From Caenibius tardaugens NBRC 16725 (GTDB taxonomy: Bacteria; Pseudomonadota; Alphaproteobacteria; Sphingomonadales; Sphingomonadaceae), in NCBI RefSeq assembly GCF_003860345.1, contig NZ_CP034179.1:2526001-2590000 (forward strand): DNA of 64,000 nt. Reading direction: 5' to 3'. Positions 55,384-63,057 of this stretch are shown here, in pieces. Position 1 is the first letter of the stretch. The number at the start of each line of letters is the position of its first letter. A program made the position numbers and the translations under genes. The notes under the pieces were generated by a model, which saw only the letters and a list, made by a program, of their open reading frames with translations, ran no database searches and was not told the origin of the DNA.

Positions 55384-55761
55384 TCAGGCTTTTTCCAGCG
55401 TACATTGCAGGGGATGCTGATTCTGGCGCGCGAAATCCATCACCTGATTAACCTTGGTTTCCGCGATTTCGTACGGAAAGATGCCGCAAACGCCCACGCC
55501 CTTTTGGTGGACGTGGAGCATAACCCGGGTCGCCTGTTCCAGATCCATATGGAAGAAACGCTTCAACACCATCACGACGAATTCCATCGGCGTGTAATCG
55601 TCGTTGAGCATTAAAACTTTGAACTGGCTTGGTTTTTTTGGTTTGGCGCGGGTCTTGGTGGCAATACCGACCTGGCCTTCACCCTCATGCGACGTGTCCT
55701 TTTCGCCAGCGCGAATGCGCAGACCGGAAACAGCAGCGGGGAAGGCGTGAGATGTTGTCAT
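55384..55761 (-). CDS. clpS: ATP-dependent Clp protease adaptor ClpS
   Basis: ClpS delivers N-end-rule substrates to ClpA/ClpP. The 125-residue product has the family core [20 protein letters not shown], whose NDDYTP motif contacts the N-terminal residue of substrates, and [16 protein letters not shown]. The N-terminus (about 35 residues) is flexible. I start at 55761 (MTTSHAF). clpA is not adjacent. On the same strand, the gene upstream is the phasin. Confidence 0.93.
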   Translation of the reverse strand: MTTSHAFPAAVSGLRIRAGEKDTSHEGEGQVGIATKTRAKPKKPSQFKVLMLNDDYTPMEFVVMVLKRFFHMDLEQATRVMLHVHQKGVGVCGIFPYEIAETKVNQVMDFARQNQHPLQCTLEKA

Positions 55762-55915
55762 TGTGGGAGAATATCGCATCGCAATGGCCGACCGCAAGGT
55801 CGATGCCGCAAAAAGCTTGCTTCGGGCATGATACGCGCGGGCTGCGCGGCAGGGAAACAGGCTGCACGGAGGGGGGAATCGGTGAACAGGACCTTGGCGG
55901 GGGCCCTGAACAGGA

Positions 55916-55985
55916 ACGGGTCGGACAGTTGCACTGTCCGACCCGTCACTTGGCGCCGGTGAGGAGAGAGGAGAGGTCCCGGCGC
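55916..55985 (-). terminator. Two strong hairpins downstream of the phasin gene
   Basis: Stem 1 (55953-55985): GCGCCGG / CCGGCGC with a purine-rich loop. Stem 2 (55916-55946): a perfect 14-bp ACGGGTCGGACAGT / ACTGTCCGACCCGT with loop TGC. There is no T run after stem 2 on the minus strand. They lie between the phasin stop (55999) and clpS and probably end or protect the phasin transcript. Confidence 0.5.
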
Positions 55986-55998
55986 TAAAAACTCAGGT

Positions 55999-56934
55999 TC
56001 AGGAAGCGGCCTTCGAAACCTTGTCAACGATCAGGCTGACGCGGTTCGAGATCGGCGCGAACGCGTCGTTGCTCAGCTTCACGAACTTTTCGGTTTCCTT
56101 CGAACCGAAAGCGACAGCGGCGTCGAAATTGCGGCGCAGCAGTTCGCCCTGAAGCTGGAACAGCTCGGTCGGGGACTTCACAGCGGCGAGCTTTTTGAAA
56201 TCGCCCGTGGCGGTTTCATAGGCGCTCTTGGTTTCGGCGACATAGTCCTGGCCGATGCCCTTGAAGCCACTGGCGAGGATCTTGCCCGATTCGACAACGG
56301 CTTCGACATTGCCCTTCGACAGATCGCCCAGTTCACCGGCGACTGCGGCGCTCTTCACGTAAGCGTCCTTGGCTTTGGTCTTTGCGGTATTCACAGCGCC
56401 TTCGATCAGCTTCGACAGATCGGCTTTCTTGCTGGCGGTAGACATGATCTTTTCCTTGAGTTGGGGAATGGTGAGAACGGGTTCAGCAGTTTTTGCAGTC
56501 TGTTTGGCAGGCTTGGTCTTGCTTGCCGGGGTAGCCTTCGCTTTGGTCACGACCTTTTTGGCCGGTGCGACCTTCTTGGCCGGTGCGACCTTTTTGGCTT
56601 CCGGCTTGGCGGTAACTGCCTTCTTGGCAGGCGCCGCCTTTTTGGCAGGAGCCTTGGCACTGGACTTCGCCACAACCGGCTTTGCCGGGGCAGCGGCCTT
56701 CGGTGCAGCCGGCGTCCGCGCGACCACAGGCTGTGCGGCCGGAGTCTGCGGGGCGGGCGTTGCCTTGACCGGTGCGGGCTTGTCTTCGACCCGCGGGATG
56801 GCGACGACGGGCGTCTCCACCTTCGCTTCGACCGCTACGGGCTTGGCGATTTCAGTAACCTTGGGGCCTGTTGCCACGGGGGCAAAGGGTTTGTTGGCCA
56901 CTGTGTTGGCCTTGCTTTCGCTGTCGCTGGACAT
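55999..56934 (-). CDS. Phasin with N-terminal Lys/Ala/Pro-rich histone-like region
   Basis: Phasins coat polyhydroxyalkanoate granules. The 311-residue protein has an N-terminal half of low complexity, Pro/Ala/Val then Lys/Ala/Pro, with repeats of AKKVAP and APAKKA (about 85-150), similar to histone H1-like proteins. A C-terminal phasin domain (about 170-311) follows, with KDAYVKSAAVAGELGDLSKG and LFQLQGELLRRNFDAAVAFG. The basic part could bind DNA and tie granules to the nucleoid, as PhaF does in Pseudomonas, but with the two parts in reverse order. GGAGC precedes the ATG. It is 117 bases downstream of phaC. Confidence 0.88.
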   Translation of the reverse strand: MSSDSESKANTVANKPFAPVATGPKVTEIAKPVAVEAKVETPVVAIPRVEDKPAPVKATPAPQTPAAQPVVARTPAAPKAAAPAKPVVAKSSAKAPAKKAAPAKKAVTAKPEAKKVAPAKKVAPAKKVVTKAKATPASKTKPAKQTAKTAEPVLTIPQLKEKIMSTASKKADLSKLIEGAVNTAKTKAKDAYVKSAAVAGELGDLSKGNVEAVVESGKILASGFKGIGQDYVAETKSAYETATGDFKKLAAVKSPTELFQLQGELLRRNFDAAVAFGSKETEKFVKLSNDAFAPISNRVSLIVDKVSKAAS

Positions 56935-56973
56935 GCTTGCTCCTCGAACGTCATCCCTGCACAGGGAGTCATG

Positions 56974-57036
56974 TTGCAGTGCACAAAATAGGCATCGCAA
57001 ACCGAGAGTCAAGAAAATATTGTGCAGCGCACAAAA
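56974..57036 (-). promoter_or_regulatory. Two related GCAGYGCACAAAA sites before the phasin gene
   Basis: GCAGTGCACAAAA starts at 56976 and GCAGCGCACAAAA at 57024, 48 bases apart. The second lies in a perfect palindrome TTGTGC-AGC-GCACAA (57020-57034). The TGC/GCA-rich form fits the sites bound by the PHA repressor PhaR in other alphaproteobacteria. No phaR is in the window. Confidence 0.5.
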
Positions 57037-57051
57037 ATGGGTGCCGCGTGG

Positions 57052-58923
57052 CTAGCGCGTCTTCACATAGCTGCCCGGGGCCGACTCGATCGTGTGATCG
57101 GTCTTGCCGCCGGGCTTGCGCTTCCCGCGTGCAGCCACGGTTTTCGGCCCCAGAGCGCGAATCCATTCGATCCAGTCCGGCCACCAGCTACCTGGATGCT
57201 CGGTCGCGCCTTCGATGAACTGGTCGATCGAAGCGCACGTCTTGTCGTTGATCCAGTACTGATATTTCGCTGCTGCGGGAGGATTGACCACCCCCGCGAT
57301 ATGGCCCGATCCGGCCAGCACGAATCGCATAGGGCCGCGCAAGTGGCGCGTCATGCGAAAAACGCTGTCGGGTGGTGAGATATGATCTTCCCGGCCTGCC
57401 TGGATATAGGCGGGCGTCGTGATCCGGGTGAGGTCGATCGGGGTGCCGTCCGCGCTGAGCGCGTCGGGCACCACCAGTTTGTTGTCGCGATAGAGATCGC
57501 GCAGATATTCCTTGTGCCAGCGGGCAGGCAGATTGGTGGTGTCGCTGTTCCAGAACAGGAGGTCGAAAGCCGGGTACTCCTCCCCCATCAGGTAGTTGTT
57601 GACCACGTAGTTCCAGATCAGTTCACGGCCGCGCAGCAGATTGAACGTGGCCGCGAGATAGCGCCCGTCGAGATAACCGTCTCCGCTCAGCTGTTCGACG
57701 AGCTTGAGCTGCACGTCGTCAACGAACAGGCGCAGGTCGCCTGCCTTCTCGAAGTCGACCTGTGCGGTGAAGAAAGTCGCGCTGGCAATCCTGGCATCTT
57801 CTTCACGGCGGGCGAGCACGGCCAGTGTCGCCGCCAGTGTGGTGCCGGCCACGCAGTAACCGATCGTGTGGACTGACGGCACTTTCAACCGCGTACGCAC
57901 ATGTTCGATCGCTTCGATCTGGGCGCGGATGTAATCGTCCTGTGTGAGGTCGGCCATAGAGGCATCTGCCGATTTCCACGACACCACGAACACGGTCAGC
58001 CCTTGTTCGACCGCCCAGCGGATGAAGCTTTTCTTCGGATTGAGGTCGAGAATGTAATAGCGATTGATCCACGGGGGGAAGATCAACAACGGGGTTTCCA
58101 GCACCTTGTCCGTAACCGGCGTGTACTGGATCAACTGGAACAACGGGGTCTGATAAACCACCTCACCCGGTGTCACCGCGACATTTTCGCCCAATGTGAA
58201 AGCGCCCGGTGTGGTGTGGGTCAATTGCCCGCGCTTCAGATCGGAAAGGAGATGCTGCAATCCCTTGACCAGATTGTCGCCCTTGGTTTCGAGGGTGCGT
58301 TCGAGCACGGCAGGGTTGGTCAGCGGGAAATTGGCCGGGCTCAAGGCCTCGATCAGGACGCGGGTGGCGAAACGCATCTGTTCGCGGCGATCGTCGGGCA
58401 GGCCTTCGATGGAATCGACCATCGCCTCCAGTTCTTCCGCGATCATCAGATAGGTCTGATGGACCAGCGCAAAGAAAGGTTGGCTGCGCCATTTTTCGTC
58501 AGCGAAGCGCCGGTCTTCCCGTGGGAGCCTGGGGCTATGCCCGGCCTCGGTCTCGCCGGGGCCGATTCCATACTGGTTCAGCAGCGATTCCCACAGCGCC
58601 AGACTGTCGGCCCAAAGCTTTTCCTGATGCTGGGGATCGGAGAGTGGCGATTGGTGGTAGAATTGCCCGGCCATGTTGAGCCACTTCGCCGGGTCAGCGA
58701 ACGGATTGGGCGGCAACTGGGTGGCGACGCGCTGTTCCTGAAACTCCAGCCACAGCGCCTGCAGCTTGCGCGCCACGTCCATCCATTCGGCCATTTCACC
58801 GGGATTGGGCAATTTTTTGGCTGTTTCAGGCAGCATCTGGGTGAACCAGCGTTGTGTTGCTTCGCCTTGAAATGCGAGCATTTGATTGATCAGGGCGCCG
58901 AAATCATTCTGGTTGTCAGTCAT
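57052..58923 (-). CDS. phaC: Class I poly(3-hydroxyalkanoate) synthase
   Basis: PhaC polymerises short hydroxyacyl-CoA units into storage polyester. The 623-residue product has the lipase-like box GYCVAG with catalytic Cys at about residue 357, the Asp in QAGREDHI and the His in AGSGHIAG. The class I N-terminal domain (about 200 residues) and the PPWINRYYILDL patch are present. The start is at 58923 (MTDNQND). phaC and the phasin gene are in the same direction; phaA and phaB are not near. Confidence 0.96.
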   Translation of the reverse strand: MTDNQNDFGALINQMLAFQGEATQRWFTQMLPETAKKLPNPGEMAEWMDVARKLQALWLEFQEQRVATQLPPNPFADPAKWLNMAGQFYHQSPLSDPQHQEKLWADSLALWESLLNQYGIGPGETEAGHSPRLPREDRRFADEKWRSQPFFALVHQTYLMIAEELEAMVDSIEGLPDDRREQMRFATRVLIEALSPANFPLTNPAVLERTLETKGDNLVKGLQHLLSDLKRGQLTHTTPGAFTLGENVAVTPGEVVYQTPLFQLIQYTPVTDKVLETPLLIFPPWINRYYILDLNPKKSFIRWAVEQGLTVFVVSWKSADASMADLTQDDYIRAQIEAIEHVRTRLKVPSVHTIGYCVAGTTLAATLAVLARREEDARIASATFFTAQVDFEKAGDLRLFVDDVQLKLVEQLSGDGYLDGRYLAATFNLLRGRELIWNYVVNNYLMGEEYPAFDLLFWNSDTTNLPARWHKEYLRDLYRDNKLVVPDALSADGTPIDLTRITTPAYIQAGREDHISPPDSVFRMTRHLRGPMRFVLAGSGHIAGVVNPPAAAKYQYWINDKTCASIDQFIEGATEHPGSWWPDWIEWIRALGPKTVAARGKRKPGGKTDHTIESAPGSYVKTR

Positions 58924-59086
58924 GGGTCCGCTCTGCCTGTGCACGAATTTTCATGCAGCCTGTGCTGACATGTGGCAGGGGAGCCCCGCATGATGCAAGG
59001 CGAAACGCCATTTGCGCGGCGCAGTTTATCGCCTAGAGTCATGAAAGTCCGGCAATCCCGCCGGCGCAACTGGAATCCTTAAGGTC

Positions 59087-60286
59087 ATGGAAGACGAGTT
59101 TTACCGCATCAAGCGCTTGCCACCCTATGTCATCGCCGAAGTAAACGCGATGCGAGCGGCGGCGCGTCAGGCGGGACGCGACATCATCGACCTTGGCATG
59201 GGCAACCCGGATTTGCCGCCTCCGCAGCATGTCATCGACAAGCTTTGCGAAGTGGCGCAGAAACCGGATGCCCACGGCTATTCCGCGTCGTCGGGTATCC
59301 CCGGTATTCGCCGGGCGCAGGCCAATTACTATGGCCGCCGGTTTGGCGTCGATCTCGATCCCGAAACCGAGGTGGTGATGACCATGGGGTCGAAAGAAGG
59401 GCTGGCCAGCCTGGCAACAGCGATCACCGCACCGGGCGATGTGGTGCTGGCGCCGAACCCCAGCTACCCCATTCACACCTTCGGCTTCATCATTGCCGGG
59501 GCGACGATCCGTTCCGTGCCGACCACGCCCGATGAACGCTATTGGGAATCGCTGGAACGGGCGATGGCCTTCACCGTGCCGCGTCCTTCGGTGCTGATTG
59601 TGAACTATCCCTCCAATCCAACGGCCGAGACCGTCGATCTGGCGTTCTACGAACGGCTGGTGGCATGGGCGAAGGAAAACAAGGTCTGGATTCTGTCCGA
59701 CCTCGCCTATTCGGAGCTTTATTTTGACGGCAACCCGACCCGTTCGATTCTCGAAGTGCCGGGTGCCAAGGATGTGGCTGTGGAATTCACATCCATGTCC
59801 AAGACCTTTTCCATGGCTGGGTGGCGCGTCGGTTTCGCGGTCGGCAATGCCAAGCTGATCGCCGCGCTGAAGCGGGTGAAGAGCTATCTCGATTACGGCG
59901 CGTTCACGCCGATTCAGGCAGCGGCCTGCGCGGCGCTGAACGGCCCGCAGGATATCGTGGAGAAGAACCGCACGCTTTATCAGAAACGGCGCGATGTCAT
60001 GGTCGAGGCGTTCGCCCGTGCAGGGTGGGATATTCCACCACCCAAGGCGTCGATGTTCGCGTGGGCACCGTTGCCGCCGGCACTGAAGCATATGGGCAGC
60101 CTCGAATTTTCGAAGCAGTTGCTTACCCATGCGGAAGTCGCGGTGGCGCCGGGCGTCGGTTATGGGGAAGACGGTGAAGGTTACGTCCGGATCGCCATGG
60201 TCGAGAACGAACAACGCCTGCGCCAAGCCGCGCGCAATGTGAAGCGCTATCTCCAGTCGATGGGCGTGAACACGTCCGCCGCATAA
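59087..60286 (+). CDS. PLP-dependent class I/II aminotransferase (AlaC / LL-DAP aminotransferase-like)
   Basis: The 399-residue fold-type I protein has IIDLGMGNPDLPPPQHV, the NYPSNPTA loop, the DLAYSELYFDG segment and the PLP Lys in SMSKTFSMAGWRVGF. It resembles both alanine aminotransferase AlaC and enzymes annotated as LL-diaminopimelate aminotransferase; sequence alone does not settle the substrate. A purine stretch (ttaaggtc) precedes the ATG. A hairpin terminator and tRNA-Cys follow. Confidence 0.9.
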   Translation: MEDEFYRIKRLPPYVIAEVNAMRAAARQAGRDIIDLGMGNPDLPPPQHVIDKLCEVAQKPDAHGYSASSGIPGIRRAQANYYGRRFGVDLDPETEVVMTMGSKEGLASLATAITAPGDVVLAPNPSYPIHTFGFIIAGATIRSVPTTPDERYWESLERAMAFTVPRPSVLIVNYPSNPTAETVDLAFYERLVAWAKENKVWILSDLAYSELYFDGNPTRSILEVPGAKDVAVEFTSMSKTFSMAGWRVGFAVGNAKLIAALKRVKSYLDYGAFTPIQAAACAALNGPQDIVEKNRTLYQKRRDVMVEAFARAGWDIPPPKASMFAWAPLPPALKHMGSLEFSKQLLTHAEVAVAPGVGYGEDGEGYVRIAMVENEQRLRQAARNVKRYLQSMGVNTSAA

Positions 60287-60291
60287 TGCCA

Positions 60292-60324
60292 TTGCCGGTG
60301 CGCGGAATATCCCCGCACCGGCAA
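60292..60324 (+). terminator. Terminator after the aminotransferase gene
   Basis: An 11-bp perfect stem (TTGCCGGTGCG / CGCACCGGCAA) is followed by CATTTTC. Confidence 0.6.
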
Positions 60325-60342
60325 CATTTTCGGGAAAGCGGA

Positions 60343-60371
60343 TTGCACTCGGGCCAACCTTCGGCTAGTGG
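60343..60371 (+). promoter_or_regulatory. Promoter of tRNA-Cys
   Basis: TTGCAC-N17-TAGTGG, with the -10 about 28 bases before the tRNA 5' end. The layout parallels the tRNA-Gln promoter at 39548. Confidence 0.4.
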
Positions 60372-60399
60372 CCCGCTTCCCACGCAATTCTGCGCCTGA

Positions 60400-60473
60400 G
60401 GCCCGATGGCGGAGTGGTGACGCAGCGGATTGCAAATCCGTATACGCCGGTTCGATTCCGGCTCGGGCCTCCA
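60400..60473 (+). tRNA. tRNA-Cys (anticodon GCA)
   Basis: A 74-base cloverleaf with acceptor stem GGCCCGA/TCGGGCC, anticodon stem GCGGA/TCCGT around loop TTGCAAA, TpsiC arm GCCGG-TTCGATT-CCGGC and an encoded CCA end. Confidence 0.96.
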
Positions 60474-60524
60474 CCACCACAGATTTTGGTATCCTGTGCC
60501 CTGTCGCGACGCGGCGGGCCCGTC

Positions 60525-60707
60525 TCAGCCCTGCTGCTGGCTCTGTTGTTGCTGGCGAACGCGCCGCATGGCGTCATCCGCGCAATATTCACCATGTTGC
60601 TGCTGGCGTTCGCTGGCGTGGATGACGGGCCGCAGAGCAGCCTGACGCAGCATCGATTCCTGGCGTTGGCGTTGCTCCGCGCGGAGCATGTCGCGGTCTT
60701 GCTCCAT
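60525..60707 (-). CDS. Small Gln/Arg-rich hypothetical protein
   Basis: A 60-codon frame with a good ribosome site (AAAGGGAGC, 3 to 11 bases before the ATG at 60707). The product is charged and Gln-rich (EQDRDMLRAEQRQRQES, ending in RQQQQSQQQG), probably helical and soluble. No family is known. It lies alone between tRNA-Cys and the AraC gene; an opposing plus-strand frame in the same DNA runs out of the tRNA and is less likely. Confidence 0.45.
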   Translation of the reverse strand: MEQDRDMLRAEQRQRQESMLRQAALRPVIHASERQQQHGEYCADDAMRRVRQQQQSQQQG

Positions 60708-60841
60708 GATGCTCCCTTTCGGAAAGGCCCATACGGGTCCATCGCATATATACCTGTAACGGGCTTTTGTTCCCTGTCCTGCGCCGGGGTGGGGGCGTTT
60801 GGCGGCCAGTGGAAGGCCGTAGGAGCGGATAGGGGAGAGCG

Positions 60842-61699
60842 TTAGTGGCGGCCGCGCTGAAACTGGCGATAGGCGGTGGGAGTGAGGCCCGTCAGACGAC
60901 GGAACGCGGTGGTAAAGCCCGCAGAACGGGCAAACCGCAGTTCGCGCGCGATATCGGATATCGAAAGGCTTTCATCCTGTAACAGCATGCGCGCGCGATC
61001 GGCCCTGACCGAGGCGATATAATCTGCCAGCGAACGGTCCGTGCTCTGTCGGAAGGCGCGCATCAGATGGCGGGCGCTGATGCCGCACAGCGTGGCGAGA
61101 TCGGCAATCCGGCAATCCCAGTTGCCTTCTCTGAGATGATCGTCAATCCGGCGAAGCTGCCACGGCGCCAGCCCACCGGTCCGTGCGGCGTGCCGATTGT
61201 CTTGCAGGTAATTGGCCAGTTCGCCCGACAGATAGATGCCCAGACCTTCGATAATGGTTTCCGAAGCGAAGCCCGGCGACAGCAATTCGGAAACCATGCG
61301 CAGCAGCGCGGTGCGAACCGACACGTTCTGCACGTTGAGGCAGCGATCGAGCCGTGCATGGGCCTCGATCTCGCCCATTTCGCCACGCAGCGGCAGTGTG
61401 CAGTTCAGCAGGCGGCGGGCGGGCACATCATCCGCGCGAATGCGGATTTGCGTGCGTGGCGGGATCAGCACGACATTGCCCAGCGAAACCTGCATTTCCG
61501 TTTTGCTGCTGCCAAGAAAGCATCCGCGCGACGGGTTGTTCTGTGGGGACACCAGAAAACTCAGCGAAGGCCTGTCCCGCAAGTGGGTTCGGTCGATACT
61601 GTCCGCGGCGGGGTGATCGGCAAGCACGGCTTCGGTTTCCCCGGCGCGCAGTTCGCCGAGAATCTTCCAGCCATATTGTGCCAGACCTGCCGTTTCCAT
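60842..61699 (-). CDS. AraC-family transcriptional regulator
   Basis: The 285-residue protein has an N-terminal sensor domain and a C-terminal AraC domain (about 185-280). The two helix-turn-helix motifs are IADLATLCGISARHLMRAF and ISDIARELRFARSAGFTTAF, followed by the LTGLTPTAYRQFQR signature. I start at the ATG at 61699; a TTG three codons upstream is possible. It follows a DUF1214 gene on the same strand (78-base gap) and may control that cluster. Confidence 0.9.
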   Translation of the reverse strand: METAGLAQYGWKILGELRAGETEAVLADHPAADSIDRTHLRDRPSLSFLVSPQNNPSRGCFLGSSKTEMQVSLGNVVLIPPRTQIRIRADDVPARRLLNCTLPLRGEMGEIEAHARLDRCLNVQNVSVRTALLRMVSELLSPGFASETIIEGLGIYLSGELANYLQDNRHAARTGGLAPWQLRRIDDHLREGNWDCRIADLATLCGISARHLMRAFRQSTDRSLADYIASVRADRARMLLQDESLSISDIARELRFARSAGFTTAFRRLTGLTPTAYRQFQRGRH

Positions 61700-61777
61700 G
61701 ATCAGCAAAATAGCGCCCCGATGCGCCCCTATGCAAGTGGCCTCGCATAAGGGGTGTCTCAGATGGCGCAGAGCGCC

Positions 61778-62866
61778 TTACAGCTTCACAATCCGGCACT
61801 GCGGGACGGGATGGTCGTCCGCCTCGATCCAGCGCCACAGACCGGTTCCCTGGCGATGCCCCGCAAGGTCGATCCAGTTGCCAAAGCCGGGATCGGCATC
61901 GGCACAGACCAGCACGATGCTCCCATCGGCTTCATATGTGGCCTGCGAATTGTTGATCCACACTTTCTGGTGCACGTGGTCGAGCGATTCCATCCACCAG
62001 TTGTCGATCTGGAAATTCCACATTCGGCAATTTTTCGGCGGCATGACCTCGAGCACCAGCGCTTCGCCCGGGGCGAGGTCGTAATAGATATGGCCATACC
62101 AGATCTTGGGATCGCCGCCCCCGCGATAAAACACCGTCTGATCCGCATCGTAGATGCGGTTGGGTTGGCTCTTGAACCATTCCGACCAATCCGCGAAAGT
62201 ATTGGCGGTACCGCGCACCCATGCGGCCGATCCCTGCAATTGCTGGGTGATCGCATCGGCGGTCAGCAGAGCGGGCACAGCCGGGCCTTGGCCAATCCGT
62301 TCGATATGCATCTCCGCCGGGATTTGCGTTTTCTTGTTGTCGAACGTCTGGCGGATGATCAGGAAGGTTGTGTCTTCGGCCATCGGCAACCAGTTGCCCG
62401 GATGCTGTTTTGCGCTGACGATGATTTCAAACGTACCATCCGGTGCCAGTGCGACATCGGCAAATTCGATCTCGCCGGTGGAGGTCATGGTTCCGTCGAT
62501 GGCGTACCGGTTCGCCTTGGTCCCGATGCTGAGATAGGGAACGGTGCCGCGTGTGCCCCAGATGCGATATTCGCGGTCACCGCGCACTACGGCCTGTTGA
62601 TAGATGTTATCGGGGTTGTCCGCGCCAATCTTGATCTTGTCGTCTGTCAGCTGAAAAATCCGCGGGAAGTCGGGATCGCCGGAATCGACCAGCATGTTGA
62701 GCGCGGTGCGCGTCAACCGGCTGAGATAGCGCAGCCCTTCGGCCTGATCGAACGCGGTATCGGGTGCATCGGGCCGGTCGAGCACGTCCCCGGCTTCGGC
62801 CAACTGGGCGCAAAAATCGCGCCATACGTGGGAAAGTCCGTTCTGTTTACCGGCTGTATCGGCCAT
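61778..62866 (-). CDS. DUF1214 domain protein
   Basis: The 362-residue soluble protein ends in the DUF1214 pattern (WKS-like ADDHPVPQCRIVKL). It contains aromatic-rich segments such as FYRGGGDPKIWYGHIYYDL and NCRMWNFQIDNWWMES. No catalytic role is established. In sphingomonads such genes are often near catabolic genes and TonB receptors. A GAGAGG ribosome site precedes the ATG at 62866. Confidence 0.85.
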   Translation of the reverse strand: MADTAGKQNGLSHVWRDFCAQLAEAGDVLDRPDAPDTAFDQAEGLRYLSRLTRTALNMLVDSGDPDFPRIFQLTDDKIKIGADNPDNIYQQAVVRGDREYRIWGTRGTVPYLSIGTKANRYAIDGTMTSTGEIEFADVALAPDGTFEIIVSAKQHPGNWLPMAEDTTFLIIRQTFDNKKTQIPAEMHIERIGQGPAVPALLTADAITQQLQGSAAWVRGTANTFADWSEWFKSQPNRIYDADQTVFYRGGGDPKIWYGHIYYDLAPGEALVLEVMPPKNCRMWNFQIDNWWMESLDHVHQKVWINNSQATYEADGSIVLVCADADPGFGNWIDLAGHRQGTGLWRWIEADDHPVPQCRIVKL

Positions 62867-63009
62867 GGCCTGTCCTCTCGCTTATCTGTCGCAGCCTGTT
62901 TTGGGAAAGCGATGCCGGAAAGCAAGCAAGGGTGCGGTGTTTGTGGCGCGCTTACGAAATCCTGGCGCGAAAATCTGGCGTCTGATTCCGCCGCGCTGTT
63001 GCACAGGCT

Positions 63010-63041
63010 ACCCGGCGGGAACGGAGATGTCCCCGCCGGGT
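63010..63041 (-). terminator. Hairpin after the TonB-dependent receptor gene
   Basis: A 10-bp perfect stem (ACCCGGCGGG / CCCGCCGGGT, 12-base loop) begins 16 bases after the receptor stop. No T run, so termination strength is uncertain. Confidence 0.4.
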
Positions 63042-63057
63042 GCCGATAATCGCAGGC

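Noticed and set aside
60414-60845. A 143-codon plus-strand frame after tRNA-Cys
   Set aside because: It begins inside the tRNA and has no ribosome site; the minus-strand 60-codon frame has a better one.
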